Assembly: GCA_017540545.1 (NCBI GenBank) | Contig: JAFYAV010000002.1 | Span: forward strand, 242,588-306,587 | Length of the DNA stretch: 64,000 nucleotides | Origin: Candidatus Saccharimonadota bacterium | Lineage (GTDB): Bacteria; Patescibacteriota; Saccharimonadia; Saccharimonadales; Saccharimonadaceae | Direction: 5' to 3' | Shown: positions 25,189-34,404 of the stretch, in pieces | Position numbering within the stretch: the first letter of the stretch is position 1 | Layout: the number at the start of each line of letters is the position of its first letter | Program-made: the position numbers and the translations under genes | The notes under the pieces: generated by a model | The model's input: only the letters and a program-made list of their open reading frames with translations | Told to the model about the DNA's origin: nothing | The model's database searches: none

Positions 25189-26046
25189 TTGTCACTAAAA
25201 CAACGGCAACAACTTAAGCTTATAACATGTTTCTTCGACTTCGACGACACAATCTACGTGCCCGAGTTCCCAGAAACGACAAAACTGAATATAGAAGCAA
25301 TTGATCGGCTGCGCCAAAGAGGCTACATTGTAGTCGTCATCACGGCACGCAGCTACGCTTGCCTCTTGATGAATATGCCAGACGCGCCTAGGCACTTCGA
25401 CTACATCGTAGCCAACGACGGCGCGGTCATCTACAAAATCGATGGGACTACTACCCCTCTGGTGCTTTACGAAGACGCTATGGAAGACCGGCTCATCAAT
25501 CGTTTTCAGTCAAAACTTAAGTCGCTCCCGATCGGGGAGCATGCCATCGTCAACTATAGCGGCGAAAAGGAGCTAGACGGAATCCAGCCAGCAACGAGAA
25601 TATACAAAATCCGTTACTGGACAAAAGACAAACGCGACGGCGACGCAATCTACAATCTCGTTCGCTCCGAGTTCAAGGAAGAACTAAGCGCGTTTATTTA
25701 TCCCGAAGTTCCATATTACAGGCACCACGACATATCGCGACTACCGTGGATTGTCGACCCCGCCCTGAACACCGCCGTCGACATTTATAATGTCAATACG
25801 AACAAAAGAACCGCGGTTAATTGGCTGCTCGAACACATAGAGCCGCAACTTCCAAATAACGCGGCCATCTACACCGTCGCTGCAGGCGACCATTATAACG
25901 ATATTGAGATGCTTTGTAATGTAGACAGAAGCTTTGTGATGGAGAAAGGCCGCAAAGAGGTTAAAGCCCTCAGCGGCATCCAAATCGTCCCCAATCTCCA
26001 CACGGCAATCGATTCTGTTCTAAATTCAGAGAATATCGTACCGTAA
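25189..26046 (+). CDS. HAD-superfamily phosphatase (HAD-IIB/Cof-like)
   Basis: About 285 residues. Motif I FDFDDTIY gives the nucleophile Asp17 and the acid Asp19. Motif II is in VVVITARS, and motif IV is AAGDHYNDIEML. A cap domain lies between. Members dephosphorylate sugar phosphates or other small metabolites; the substrate is unknown. An in-frame GTG at 25180 directly abuts the purine-rich site AGGAAGGGG and is too close to it. TTG at 25189 has a normal spacing and is preferred. An extended -10 (TGATATAAT) lies at 25119-25127. Confidence 0.85.
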   Translation: MSLKQRQQLKLITCFFDFDDTIYVPEFPETTKLNIEAIDRLRQRGYIVVVITARSYACLLMNMPDAPRHFDYIVANDGAVIYKIDGTTTPLVLYEDAMEDRLINRFQSKLKSLPIGEHAIVNYSGEKELDGIQPATRIYKIRYWTKDKRDGDAIYNLVRSEFKEELSAFIYPEVPYYRHHDISRLPWIVDPALNTAVDIYNVNTNKRTAVNWLLEHIEPQLPNNAAIYTVAAGDHYNDIEMLCNVDRSFVMEKGRKEVKALSGIQIVPNLHTAIDSVLNSENIVP

Positions 26047-26072
26047 CTATCGAGCAAAAAACTAACGCATAC

Positions 26073-26096
26073 ACCGGCCAGCAATGGCCGGTTATT
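26073..26096 (+). terminator. Hairpin terminator after the HAD gene
   Basis: ACCGGCCA-GCAA-TGGCCGGT, an 8-bp perfect stem, followed by the weak tail TATTTC. Confidence 0.6.
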
Positions 26097-26119
26097 TCTT
26101 GTCGAAGCCCGATAGGTGC

Positions 26120-26125
26120 TATAAT
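26120..26125 (+). promoter_or_regulatory. -10 box of the CofE-like gene (leaderless)
   Basis: TATAAT, 6 nt (CACCCC), ATG. No ribosome site fits in the gap, so a leaderless transcript is expected. Confidence 0.65.
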
Positions 26126-26131
26126 CACCCC

Positions 26132-26902
26132 ATGAAGATAGAAATTCTCCCCGTTAAAACTCGAATTGTTAATCCGCCAAAAGACGAAATCTGGGATATT
26201 GTCGACCAATTAGAAGTCAAAGATGGCGATATTGTTTTCATCACCTCAAAAATCATGGCTATCCATCAGGGACGCACCGTCAAAAAGACCGACATCACAA
26301 AAGAAGCCCTCATCGAGCAAGAGGCTGACCGCGCCCTTTCTTACCCAAATCCATATGATGATTACAACATGAACCTTACCCTCACCGTCGCCCATGGCGT
26401 ACTCATTCCCGCTGCCGGCATCGACGAGAGTAATGCTAATGGATACTATATTTTGTGGCCAGAAGACATCGACGAATTCTGCCGAGATATTCGCAAGCGA
26501 CTTATAGACAAGTATAAACTTCGCCGGCTTGGTGTCGTCGCCACTGACTCGCACACTACACCATTACGCTGGGGTGTCACCGGCATCACTATTGGACTCG
26601 CTGGCGTTCAACCACTCAGAGACATAAGGGGCGAGCAAGACCTTTTCGGACGCGAAATGCACGTTACGCAAGTTGACTTAATCGACCCCCTCGCCGCTAT
26701 GGCCGTCAAAGCCATGGGAGAAAGTTCCGAAGGTACGCCGATTGTAATCATGCGCGGCGATCTCGGCATTCACTTCTCAAGCAAAGCCTCTATGGAAAAC
26801 TTCAAAATAGAACCAGAATTAGACCTTTATCGACCATTGCTAGATGCAATGAAAATAATTAAAAAGACGCCTCATAACAAAGCCGCCGCAAAACACTTGT
26901 AA
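26132..26902 (+). CDS. CofE-like protein (F420-0:gamma-glutamyl ligase family)
   Basis: 256 residues from ATG at 26132; an upstream in-frame ATG at 26084 falls inside the previous terminator and is rejected. The family pattern is clear: DGDIVFITSKIMAIHQGR, YILWPEDIDE, VVATDSHTTPLRWGVTGITIG, GVQPLRDIRGEQDLFGREM, and DPLAAMAVKAMGES. True CofE adds glutamates to coenzyme F420. No other F420 genes are visible, so the substrate here may differ (the family also holds other amino-acid ligases). The end overlaps the convergent NnrD-like gene by 31 bp. Confidence 0.85.
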   Translation: MKIEILPVKTRIVNPPKDEIWDIVDQLEVKDGDIVFITSKIMAIHQGRTVKKTDITKEALIEQEADRALSYPNPYDDYNMNLTLTVAHGVLIPAAGIDESNANGYYILWPEDIDEFCRDIRKRLIDKYKLRRLGVVATDSHTTPLRWGVTGITIGLAGVQPLRDIRGEQDLFGREMHVTQVDLIDPLAAMAVKAMGESSEGTPIVIMRGDLGIHFSSKASMENFKIEPELDLYRPLLDAMKIIKKTPHNKAAAKHL

Positions 26903-27678
26903 GTCTCTATTGCGGGATTCCATTGCTGCGCCAAAGCTGCTCGCACAAGCAAAGAACCATCCCATAATGTCAGTTGCGTCCAATCCGTATCCGATATCGG
27001 CTGTGTTATTACGTTCCCGCTCTGAGCGACTATAATTTGCCCGTCATGAAAAGTCACGATTGTCATTCCAAAACTCAACGTAAACTTATGCAAAGTTTCA
27101 ACTAGCTGATTCATCGGCATCGATAATGTAACGACTTTCGGATAATACATCGTCCTCAACATCCTCTGTAGCTGCGGCAATGTTAAAAGTAAACACGTCT
27201 CCGCTTCACGCAATAAGCTCCAATCCGCTACCTCGGGAATTATTGCATCCACCGCATCGCGCGTAATAAAAACCGGTTTCATGCATTTGCGCAAAAAATC
27301 CGCCAATGCCACAGTCGTTTCCGCATTCTTGCCCACGTCACCAATCAGCACGACCGTATCCGCCCAATCCGCCTGCACCAACATTTCAGACACCGCCTCT
27401 TTACCAAAAGCGCCCGAACCTTTCTCGGACTGTGCGAAATATACCTCTGGCGTTGACGGCACTTGCCCCTTCACTGAACTCGGCATCAGCACTCGCACCT
27501 CCCCTGCGCCAATTTTATCCGCCACTTGCATCGCATTCGCCACCGTAAAGAAGGCGTTTTTATTGCCACCAATAATCAAAATTTTTCCAGCCAAACGCCG
27601 CTGTTCTGGCCGATCCAAATCTACCTCAGGAAAAAGTGGCGAAATACCCTGCTTTTCCCAATAATCATAATCAACCAT
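26872..27678 (-). CDS. NnrD-like ribokinase-fold protein (NAD(P)HX dehydratase-related)
   Basis: 268 residues from ATG at 27678, which overlaps the TGA of exonuclease III as TGATG; this coupling decides the start. GKILIIGGNKNAFFTVANAMQ and KIGAGEVRVLMP match the start of the ADP/ATP-dependent NAD(P)HX dehydratase domain. The expected C-terminal GxGD active-site motif is not evident, and the match fades after about residue 110. Repair of hydrated NADH is thus only a guess. It is third in the DUF1653 - exoA operon. Confidence 0.6.
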   Translation of the reverse strand: MVDYDYWEKQGISPLFPEVDLDRPEQRRLAGKILIIGGNKNAFFTVANAMQVADKIGAGEVRVLMPSSVKGQVPSTPEVYFAQSEKGSGAFGKEAVSEMLVQADWADTVVLIGDVGKNAETTVALADFLRKCMKPVFITRDAVDAIIPEVADWSLLREAETCLLLTLPQLQRMLRTMYYPKVVTLSMPMNQLVETLHKFTLSFGMTIVTFHDGQIIVAQSGNVITQPISDTDWTQLTLWDGSLLVRAALAQQWNPAIETYKCFAAALL

Positions 27679-28472
27679 CACCTTAGCTCCAGCATAATTG
27701 GGCAATGATCCGACCCTTTAATATCGTCATAAATCTCCGCCGCTACAATCCGTTCGCGCAATCGTTCTGACGCCAAGAAATAATCTATCCGCCAACCGAT
27801 ATTTCTCATTCGCGCTCCGCCACGATATGACCACCAAGAATACTTTTGCTCATCTGGATGCAAACTCCGCCAAGTATCAATGAAACCGCTATTTAGATAA
27901 TTCGTCATGCCCTGACGCCCCTCCTTCGTAAAACCGGCGTTACCTTCATTCTGCTTCGGTCGCGCTAAATCTATTTCTTCGTGAGCTACATTAAAATCAC
28001 CGCAAACCAAGACCGGCTTTCGCGCATCTAGCATTTGCATATAGGCTAATAATGCCCTGTCCCAAACTAACTCTCGATATTTCAAACGTCCCAAATCATG
28101 TTTTTCGTTCGGCACATATACATTAATCAAGAAATAGTCTTTGAATTCTACCATCAGCACCCGCCCCTCTTTACGCGCATCGCCAAATTGATCGCTCCAT
28201 CCGTCAAATTGTTTCTCAATCTCCTCCGGAAAACCATACGCAATCGTCAATGGCTCCTGTTTTGTGAAGATAGCCGTACCAGAATAACCCGCACGTTCGG
28301 CCGAATTCCAAATTTCCTCATACTCAGGCAAGTCGACTTCCGCCTGCCCCTGCTTCGCCTTCGTTTCCTGCAAGCACAAAATATCCGGCGCGTGCTCACC
28401 AATAAAGTGCTGCAATGCGCCCTTATTAAGAATAGCCCTCAGTCCATTCACATTCCAAGAATATAGCTTCAT
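27678..28472 (-). CDS. xthA: Exodeoxyribonuclease III / AP endonuclease
   Basis: 264 residues of the exonuclease III family, which nick DNA at abasic sites and trim 3' ends in base excision repair. Motifs: [21 protein letters not shown] (metal Glu), [59 protein letters not shown] and [10 protein letters not shown] (catalytic His). It starts by ATGA overlap with the DUF1653 gene and ends by TGATG overlap with the NnrD-like gene, so the three are translationally coupled. mutM at 41 kb and priA, recJ and recO elsewhere complete a repair-rich window. Confidence 0.97.
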   Translation of the reverse strand: MKLYSWNVNGLRAILNKGALQHFIGEHAPDILCLQETKAKQGQAEVDLPEYEEIWNSAERAGYSGTAIFTKQEPLTIAYGFPEEIEKQFDGWSDQFGDARKEGRVLMVEFKDYFLINVYVPNEKHDLGRLKYRELVWDRALLAYMQMLDARKPVLVCGDFNVAHEEIDLARPKQNEGNAGFTKEGRQGMTNYLNSGFIDTWRSLHPDEQKYSWWSYRGGARMRNIGWRIDYFLASERLRERIVAAEIYDDIKGSDHCPIMLELR

Positions 28473-28720
28473 CTATCTTCTCTCACACTTTTTATATTTC
28501 GCAAAGTAAAACGATACTTCGCCTTTACGTCTGGGTTCTTCTCGTGGTCAACTTCGCTCAAAAACATCTCCTTTGGCCGCGCATATAGCCCACAATCCCC
28601 GTACAGTCTTCGATAAAGCACTAACTCCTCGCCCGTTTCAGAATGAGTCGCCACACCCTCGACCATATAATGGTCGCCCTTGTAATGTCGATAAATACCA
28701 TGTATCCTCAAACTTCTCAT
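28469..28720 (-). CDS. DUF1653 family small protein
   Basis: 83 residues covering the whole DUF1653 domain: [32 protein letters not shown] and [10 protein letters not shown]. The family role is unknown. TATAAT with a 6-nt gap to the ATG means a probable leaderless mRNA, in divergent orientation to the equally leaderless zinc-ribbon membrane protein gene. It is the first gene of the exonuclease III operon. Confidence 0.9.
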   Translation of the reverse strand: MRSLRIHGIYRHYKGDHYMVEGVATHSETGEELVLYRRLYGDCGLYARPKEMFLSEVDHEKNPDVKAKYRFTLRNIKSVREDR

Positions 28721-28726
28721 ACCATC

Positions 28727-28732
28727 ATTATA
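28727..28732 (-). promoter_or_regulatory. -10 box of the DUF1653 operon (leaderless)
   Basis: TATAAT, 6 nt (GATGGT), ATG on the minus strand. Confidence 0.65.
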
Positions 28733-28780
28733 CCTGATAGAACTAAGATGACCACATCCCCTTAACCAAAGAATACATGC

Positions 28781-28786
28781 TAGAAT
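28781..28786 (+). promoter_or_regulatory. -10 box of the zinc-ribbon membrane protein (leaderless)
   Basis: TAGAAT, 6 nt (ATGCTT), ATG at 28793. This spacing argues for the second of two close ATGs as the start. Confidence 0.55.
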
Positions 28787-28792
28787 ATGCTT

Positions 28793-29371
28793 ATGAAAAT
28801 CGCAAAAATTCTTTTCAGCATACCGGTAATAATACTACTCTTATTCTTTCTGCCGCCCCTAGGCATAATCGTCCTCTTGGCTAGATACGTCGTCTTTGGT
28901 AATCTTCACTTCTATCGCGCCCCCTTTGTCATAATTGCTACCAGCGCCATCATTGCGCTCCCCTTCGGCCTCGACTGGCTCCTCAAGGCCCTCCATGCCG
29001 GCATCACTATCCCATATCTTAGCAATATTCTCGATTGGGAATACTACCCCAAACTACTCGATTTTGCCAAGTTCTCTTTTATTGTCGCCATCATCGTCCT
29101 TATCGTCACCATTTTACTTCGCAACCTCATCAATACTATCAGCAGCAAAATCTCCCAATTAATCGGCGGTTATTATTCTGACATGCAACGCCGTGACGAA
29201 GCTATCGCTAAAGAAAATGACTACAAGCTCAAAGCAAAAGCCATCGAGAGCAAACAGAAAACCCCACACGTCGTCAAATGTCCTCATTGCGGCAAAACTA
29301 ACCCGATTACCGGCACGGTTGGCAAATGTAGCTCTTGCCGTTCCGCCATCGAGTATCATGGCAAACATTAG
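28793..29371 (+). CDS. Membrane protein with C-terminal zinc ribbon
   Basis: 192 residues. Hydrophobic segments at about 5-35, 40-65 and 97-120 are followed by a charged stretch and a C-terminal zinc ribbon CPHCGKTN...CSSCRS at about 160-185 (CxxC-x15-CxxC). The ribbon probably faces the cytoplasm and may bind a partner or nucleic acid. The family is not recognised. ATG 28793 fits the -10 spacing seen at other leaderless genes here. The (p)ppGpp enzyme follows 14 bp later with its own -10. Confidence 0.7.
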   Translation: MKIAKILFSIPVIILLLFFLPPLGIIVLLARYVVFGNLHFYRAPFVIIATSAIIALPFGLDWLLKALHAGITIPYLSNILDWEYYPKLLDFAKFSFIVAIIVLIVTILLRNLINTISSKISQLIGGYYSDMQRRDEAIAKENDYKLKAKAIESKQKTPHVVKCPHCGKTNPITGTVGKCSSCRSAIEYHGKH

Positions 29372-29373
29372 TT

Positions 29374-29379
29374 TATAAT
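29374..29379 (+). promoter_or_regulatory. -10 box of the (p)ppGpp enzyme gene (leaderless)
   Basis: TATAAT, 6 nt (AGTTAT), ATG at 29386. It starts 2 bp after the stop codon of the upstream gene. Confidence 0.65.
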
Positions 29380-29385
29380 AGTTAT

Positions 29386-30858
29386 ATGAGCAAACAATCG
29401 CCACGCATCAAAAAGGCTATCGAAATCGCCACCAAAGCGCATGAAGGCCAATTGCGCAAAACTGGCGAGCCATACATTATCCACCCACTCGCCGTCATGA
29501 AGCTTCTCCAGGAATGGAATATGGACGAGGATAGTATCATAGCCGGCATCCTCCATGACACCGTTGAAGATACCAGTCTTACCCTTCAAGAAATCGAAAA
29601 CGAATTCGGCAAAGATGTTGCTTTTCTCGTTAATGGCGTAACCAAACTTGGCAAAGCCCGCTCAGGCATGAAAGACCTCAATGAATACCTCCCGCAAACC
29701 GGCAATAATCTCCTCAAACTCCTTATTGCTACCGGCCAAGACATCCGCGTTCTTATTATTAAACTAGCCGATCGCCTTCATAACCTTCGTACCCTTGGCG
29801 CACTCCCACCCGACAAGCAAAAGAAAATCGCCCGCGAATCTCTCGAGGTCTTCGCGCCACTCGCCGACCGTCTCCAGATGGGCCGCGTCCGTGTCGAAAT
29901 CGAAGAAACCAGTTTCATGTATGTTAACCCTAAGCGCTACGAGGAACTCAAAAAACTTACCGCTGAACGCCTCAAAAAAGCCGACAAAAAGCTTAAAGCC
30001 GCACAAGAAGCCGTCGAGCAGGCTCTCAAAAAGGAACACATCAAATATAGCTGCGATGGCCGCGTCAAATCCATCTATTCGCTACACAAGAAGCTTGCCA
30101 AACACAATCAAAACATCAACCGCATCTACGACATCATCGCTCTGCGCTTTATTGTCGAAGACACTACAACCTGCTATCTCGTTCTCGGTATTATTCACTC
30201 CCTTTTTCACCCAATGGACGGACGCGTCAAGGATTATATCGCCATGCCAAAACAAAACGGCTACCAATCACTCCATACCACCGTTATTACCAATGACAAA
30301 CAAATTGTCGAATTCCAGATTCGCACCCGCGAAATGCACGATTACGCCGAACGCGGTCTTGCCGCCACCTTCTTCTATAACGAACAAAAACTTACTTCCG
30401 CCTATGCCGAGGGTCGCATCAATAAGCTTCCCGCCAACCTGTTCTGGATTAAAGATCTCCAAGAAACCGCCACCAAACTCGCTTCTGGCGAAAAAATCGA
30501 CGAAAAGAAGCTTCGGCTCAATCTTTTTGCCGACAAGATCTTCGTCTACACGCCCAAAGGCGACATTATTGATCTGCCCAAAGGCTCCATGCCTCTCGAC
30601 TTCGCCTATCGTCTCCATAGTGAAATTGGCGCATCTTGTACTGGCGCAAAAGTAAATGGCAAAATGGTCAATCTAAAAACAAAACTTCATCAAGGCGACG
30701 TTGTCGAAATCATTACAACCAAAAACTCCAAACCAAACCCCGGTTGGCTCGATAAAGTATTCAGCCGTCATGCTCGCCATAAACTCGTTAGTCAGCTCCA
30801 CGCCATCATACCTAATTTCAGACCCAAGCCGAAAGATGGGAAAAACAGCGAACACTAA
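29386..30858 (+). CDS. RelA/SpoT family (p)ppGpp synthetase/hydrolase without ACT domain
   Basis: 490 residues. An HD hydrolase domain comes first (His33, HD at 57-58, HDTVEDT). The synthetase domain follows (RVKSIYSLHKKL, DIIALRFIV, GRVKDYIAMPKQNGYQSLHT). A TGS domain lies at about 384-445 (IFVYTPKGDIIDLPKGSMPLDFAY). Full-length RSH enzymes continue with ZFD and ACT domains, missing here. It should make and degrade the stringent-response alarmone. The start at 29386 is chosen from the conserved N-terminus and the -10 spacing; a frame 17 codons longer begins inside the previous gene. The stop overlaps the convergent gene. Confidence 0.95.
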   Translation: MSKQSPRIKKAIEIATKAHEGQLRKTGEPYIIHPLAVMKLLQEWNMDEDSIIAGILHDTVEDTSLTLQEIENEFGKDVAFLVNGVTKLGKARSGMKDLNEYLPQTGNNLLKLLIATGQDIRVLIIKLADRLHNLRTLGALPPDKQKKIARESLEVFAPLADRLQMGRVRVEIEETSFMYVNPKRYEELKKLTAERLKKADKKLKAAQEAVEQALKKEHIKYSCDGRVKSIYSLHKKLAKHNQNINRIYDIIALRFIVEDTTTCYLVLGIIHSLFHPMDGRVKDYIAMPKQNGYQSLHTTVITNDKQIVEFQIRTREMHDYAERGLAATFFYNEQKLTSAYAEGRINKLPANLFWIKDLQETATKLASGEKIDEKKLRLNLFADKIFVYTPKGDIIDLPKGSMPLDFAYRLHSEIGASCTGAKVNGKMVNLKTKLHQGDVVEIITTKNSKPNPGWLDKVFSRHARHKLVSQLHAIIPNFRPKPKDGKNSEH

Positions 30859-31817
30859 TCAAGCCATTCTAAGCTCGTAATATACATAATCTCACAGCTC
30901 GTTTTTCTATCAAATACGCTCGTCGAATAATCAGTGCGCACTAAGCTTGATCGCACCGTGTAGGCACCTCTTCCCGCTTCGTCCGTAATTGTCGCCTCCA
31001 CCAAAAACCCTTTCATCTCTATATAATCGCCAATCCGCACTCGCTTCAACTTGCGATATAGTCCTTTGTCGTCCACTAATATATGATTATTTGATACACT
31101 GCTCGTCAAATCGCCCATCGTAATTGCATGCTTCTGAAAAATATCGCCATCATACTCATATTTTAGCTTCCGATTTCCGTGCGACCATTTTATCTCGTCA
31201 CTAAACTCCGCCGATGCACCCCAAGCTAAACTAATATCTCGCGGAATCGCCTTATCGAAAGACTGCGCATCGCGATCATCATAATCATCAACTTCCACCA
31301 CGAGCCCTTTTATATCATATGAGGCCAAATAGGTCATTGCCGCCCGATATCCGTCGCCGCCTATCGTCTTTCCTGTTTCTATCTCCTCTCCGCGCTTCTT
31401 TGCCTCACTCACCAGATCGCCAATACTAATCTGTACCGGCTCTGGTATTCCCGCAATCGTCCGATGCGCATGAAAATACAAAGGAATCGCAAAAGCGGCA
31501 TAGACAGCGCATACTGAAGCAACCACGCCTACAGCTACAAGACGCTTCTTTGCCCTCTTCGCTTTGCGTCGCTGCTCCATCACGAAGTCTATTTCGTCAG
31601 ATATCCTCGATACGTCACGGCGAATATTTGCATCCCATTCGTTATAAAGTTTCGGTGTTATTTTCCCCAAAGCAAAATCTTGATCAAGCTTTTGTTTCTG
31701 CTCAATCTTCCCCATCACATCCCGCTGGAATCCTTTTGCTTGCGCCGCACCAATCATGTTATCTGCGCGGCTGTGCTCGATTTTCTTCAGACAATCACCG
31801 AAATAATCCGACCTCAC
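30855..31817 (-). CDS. Single-pass membrane protein with conserved-looking outer domain
   Basis: 320 residues starting with GTG, with GGTGGG 8-10 nt upstream. The N-terminal ~90 residues are charged and helical. One membrane helix is at about 92-114. The outer domain (about 125-320) has ISLAWGAS, a SNNHILVDDKGLY-type segment and VRIGDYIEMKGFLVEATI, a pattern I associate with an unnamed bacterial membrane-protein family. No function can be given. It ends in a 4-bp overlap with the convergent (p)ppGpp enzyme gene and begins 19 bp after glyQS, so it is probably in the glyQS operon. Confidence 0.7.
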   Translation of the reverse strand: MRSDYFGDCLKKIEHSRADNMIGAAQAKGFQRDVMGKIEQKQKLDQDFALGKITPKLYNEWDANIRRDVSRISDEIDFVMEQRRKAKRAKKRLVAVGVVASVCAVYAAFAIPLYFHAHRTIAGIPEPVQISIGDLVSEAKKRGEEIETGKTIGGDGYRAAMTYLASYDIKGLVVEVDDYDDRDAQSFDKAIPRDISLAWGASAEFSDEIKWSHGNRKLKYEYDGDIFQKHAITMGDLTSSVSNNHILVDDKGLYRKLKRVRIGDYIEMKGFLVEATITDEAGRGAYTVRSSLVRTDYSTSVFDRKTSCEIMYITSLEWLD

Positions 31818-31836
31818 CCTTTTCCCACCTTCTACA

Positions 31837-33159
31837 TCACAAATCGGCTATTTTTACTCGCTCTTGTTCGGTCGTATCGCGATCTCGCACCGTCACAGTA
31901 TCGTCTTCAAGTGTGTCAAAATCAACCACAACGCACTTTGGCGTACCAATTTCGTCCTGCTTCAGGTAACGCTTGCCGATATTGCCCGAATCATCCCAAG
32001 TCACATTACCGTATTTCTTACGAAGTTGCGCATAAACCTCACGCGCCTTAGCGACCAGCTCCGGTTTATTCTTTAGAAGTGGCGATACGCAGAAACGGTA
32101 TGGCGCCAGATGCTCTGGCAAAGCCAGAATAATACGCGTCTTGCCATCCTTCTTTTCTTCCTTATAAGCACAGCTCAAAACCGCCAATAACAAACGTTCC
32201 ACGCCAATCGAAGGCTCAATCACGTGTGGCACGAAACGATCGCCACCGCCTTTTGGAATATATTCCATACTTTTGTTGCTAGCCTTTTGGATATTCATTA
32301 GATCGAAATCCGTCCGGTAAGCCATCCCCATCAACTCCTCTTGTCCATTCGGATAATCAAACATAATGTCAACCGTGTGCTTCGAATAGTGCGCGCGGTC
32401 TTCCGGCGCCACCTCTAAGTCGTGAATGCAATCCTTATCTAGCCCCATCTCATCCGTCAAAAACTTATAGTACTGCTCGTGCAACGTCTCGAAGGTTTCC
32501 TTCCAGTTAGCCGGATCAATAAAGTACTCTATTTCCATCTGTTCACACTCGCGGTCACGTAAGATAAAATCCCGTGGCGAAATCTCATTGCGAAAAGCCT
32601 TCCCCTGCTGCGCCAAACCGAACGGCAAATCTGGATAAATCGTATCAACGACATTTTTGTAATTCGTAAAAATACCCTGTGCCGTCTCTGGTCTGAGATA
32701 AGCAATTGAGCTGTCGTCATCGACCGGCCCCACATGTGTCCGGAACATCATATTGAACTTGCGAATCTCGCCCCATTCAAATTTGCCACAAGTTGGACAT
32801 TTCACTTTCTGCGCCAAAAACTCTTCAGTCGTCACACTCTCGTTGACGCCTTCCGCCAGCTTATCTGCGCGAAAACGGCCATGGCACGCACCGCACTCTA
32901 CTAGCGGATCGGCAAAAGTCGCTGTATGGCCAGACGCCTCCCACGTCTTCGGATTCATAATAATCGCTGCATCCACCCCATACATATCATCACGATCCTC
33001 CACCCAATATCGCCACCAAGTACCCATAATTTTGCGCTTCAGAGCCACGCCGAGCGGACCGAAATCCCAAGTCCCCGCCATACCTCCGTAGACATCTGAT
33101 CCTTGCCAGATAAACCCACGTCTCTTACATAGACTGACTATATCTTCCATCTTTGCCAT
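31837..33159 (-). CDS. glyQS: Glycyl-tRNA synthetase, dimeric (alpha2) type
   Basis: 440 residues, class II synthetase of the archaeal/eukaryal and Gram-positive alpha2 type. Seen: CKRRGFIWQGSDVYGGMAGTWDFGPLG, motif 1 around WEASGHTATF, a four-Cys zinc site (CGACHGRF...CPTCGKFEWG), motif 2 FRNEISPRDFILRDREC and motif 3 IEPSIGVERLLLAVL, then an anticodon-binding domain. It charges tRNA-Gly. GGGAG precedes the ATG, and TATAAT lies at 33283-33288. The ~120-nt leader has a GGCC-TTCG-GGCC hairpin but no T-box core. Confidence 0.97.
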   Translation of the reverse strand: MAKMEDIVSLCKRRGFIWQGSDVYGGMAGTWDFGPLGVALKRKIMGTWWRYWVEDRDDMYGVDAAIIMNPKTWEASGHTATFADPLVECGACHGRFRADKLAEGVNESVTTEEFLAQKVKCPTCGKFEWGEIRKFNMMFRTHVGPVDDDSSIAYLRPETAQGIFTNYKNVVDTIYPDLPFGLAQQGKAFRNEISPRDFILRDRECEQMEIEYFIDPANWKETFETLHEQYYKFLTDEMGLDKDCIHDLEVAPEDRAHYSKHTVDIMFDYPNGQEELMGMAYRTDFDLMNIQKASNKSMEYIPKGGGDRFVPHVIEPSIGVERLLLAVLSCAYKEEKKDGKTRIILALPEHLAPYRFCVSPLLKNKPELVAKAREVYAQLRKKYGNVTWDDSGNIGKRYLKQDEIGTPKCVVVDFDTLEDDTVTVRDRDTTEQERVKIADL

Positions 33160-33282
33160 AACTATTATCTCCCTATACTTAAAATAATAACCCCGCTCTT
33201 TTTGCTCTCAGAGTCACAAGAAATCTAGGCCCGAAGGCCGATGCGTATCCTATTCGTTATTAGGCATCCTCTCATATCCATT

Positions 33283-33288
33283 ATTATA
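33283..33288 (-). promoter_or_regulatory. -10 box of glyQS
   Basis: TATAAT about 124 nt before the glyQS ATG, with a weak -35 at best. The leader holds a GGCCTTCGGGCC hairpin. Confidence 0.5.
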
Positions 33289-33337
33289 GCATCTTTACGG
33301 CTGCGAAAATGAAAACACCCTTAAAAAGATATTGGGC

Positions 33338-34060
33338 CTATAAGCTTGCCACCTTCTCCATACACCTAGCCACATATAGCACTTCATCAATCAACGCATC
33401 TACGCCAGCCACTTTTAGCGCTAGCTCCGCCGGACCCGAAACCATCAAGCGCATTAGCTTTATATGGTCCACCCCAATCCTTCCCGCATTTGCCTTACTC
33501 AAAGCCGCCTGTTCCTCATCCCAATAATATCGTCTGTCCGCCGCCAACTTCTCACCATCCGTATCGAAATGTAAATTCACATCCTCGCCCGATGCTCGCG
33601 TCAGATTAATCCCCCACCACGCCCGCAATACATCCTTCCACCGGCCAGGCTCGCCCGCATGTTTCTGCATCACCTGCAACGATTGCTTCAAAATTTTATA
33701 AAACTCTGGCGACTCAATCTGATCCGCTCGCGCGTTCACACTCCGCATCATTGCTCCGCCCATTTCAATCAATTCTATATCCTTCACGAAAGCATCGTAA
33801 TATTCCAACAGTTTCGCGCCCGTCAATAACCCCAACTCCGTTCGTCCCTCATGAATTACTACCTCCGACACGCTAAATAGCTCAATCCCACCTGCCAACT
33901 TCGACTTTTCTCTGCGTACCCCTTTCGCAATCACACTTCGTTTCCCCTCCGGAGTCAACAGTTGCAAAATCCGATCCGCCTCACCATAGTCTGTTCGACG
34001 CAATATAATCGCCTCCGTGCGCAAATCCGGCTGCCGCCGCATCGTTTTGTTACTTTTCAT
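33338..34060 (-). CDS. recO: DNA repair protein RecO
   Basis: 240 residues. The N-terminal OB domain shows TEAIILRRTDYGEADRILQLLTPE and GVRREKSKLAG; a helical C-terminal domain follows with no zinc-binding cysteines. RecO helps load RecA on gapped DNA with RecR and RecF. The ATG overlaps the stop of the response regulator (ATGA). Its place behind a histidine kinase and a response regulator is unusual. Confidence 0.93.
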   Translation of the reverse strand: MKSNKTMRRQPDLRTEAIILRRTDYGEADRILQLLTPEGKRSVIAKGVRREKSKLAGGIELFSVSEVVIHEGRTELGLLTGAKLLEYYDAFVKDIELIEMGGAMMRSVNARADQIESPEFYKILKQSLQVMQKHAGEPGRWKDVLRAWWGINLTRASGEDVNLHFDTDGEKLAADRRYYWDEEQAALSKANAGRIGVDHIKLMRLMVSGPAELALKVAGVDALIDEVLYVARCMEKVASL

Positions 34061-34404
34061 GCCAAAGCCTCCTGGACGGCTTCTAGGAGTTCCTGCGGCA
34101 TCATTTTGCCCTTGTCTAGTATACCTACCACACCGTACTGTCGCGCCAATACGTCACGAATCGTCACGCTTGTTACTATCAATACCGGCACCTTTGCTAA
34201 CTCTGGATAACTCCGCATTTCATTCAGTACCGCAAAGCCCGTCGGCCCTGTCAGCAAAATATCCAAAATCACCAAATCCGGCACCACCTCATCCATTGCC
34301 GCAATTGCCGCTACTCCATCATGGAAAAACTCTAAATCATATGACTTCAAAATTCGGCGGTAGTAGTCCTCCCACCCACGATCGTCCTCAATTACGTAAA
34401 TCAT
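34057..34404 (-). CDS. Single-domain response regulator
   Basis: 115 residues, a receiver domain alone. It has the acidic pair in YVIEDDRG, the phospho-acceptor Asp in DLVILDILLTG, Thr in VLIVTSV and Lys in ILDKGKM. There is no output domain, so it probably acts by protein contact. The start at 34404 overlaps the kinase stop (ATGA); an upstream in-frame ATG would run through the kinase gene and is rejected. It stands between the cognate kinase and recO. Confidence 0.93.
   Translation of the reverse strand: MIYVIEDDRGWEDYYRRILKSYDLEFFHDGVAAIAAMDEVVPDLVILDILLTGPTGFAVLNEMRSYPELAKVPVLIVTSVTIRDVLARQYGVVGILDKGKMMPQELLEAVQEALA

Noticed and set aside
26084-26131. Longer start for the CofE-like gene
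   Set aside because: It lies in the upstream terminator stem and before the -10 box.
33160-33282. T-box before glyQS
   Set aside because: The leader has a small hairpin but no GGNACC-type core and no terminator before the ATG.
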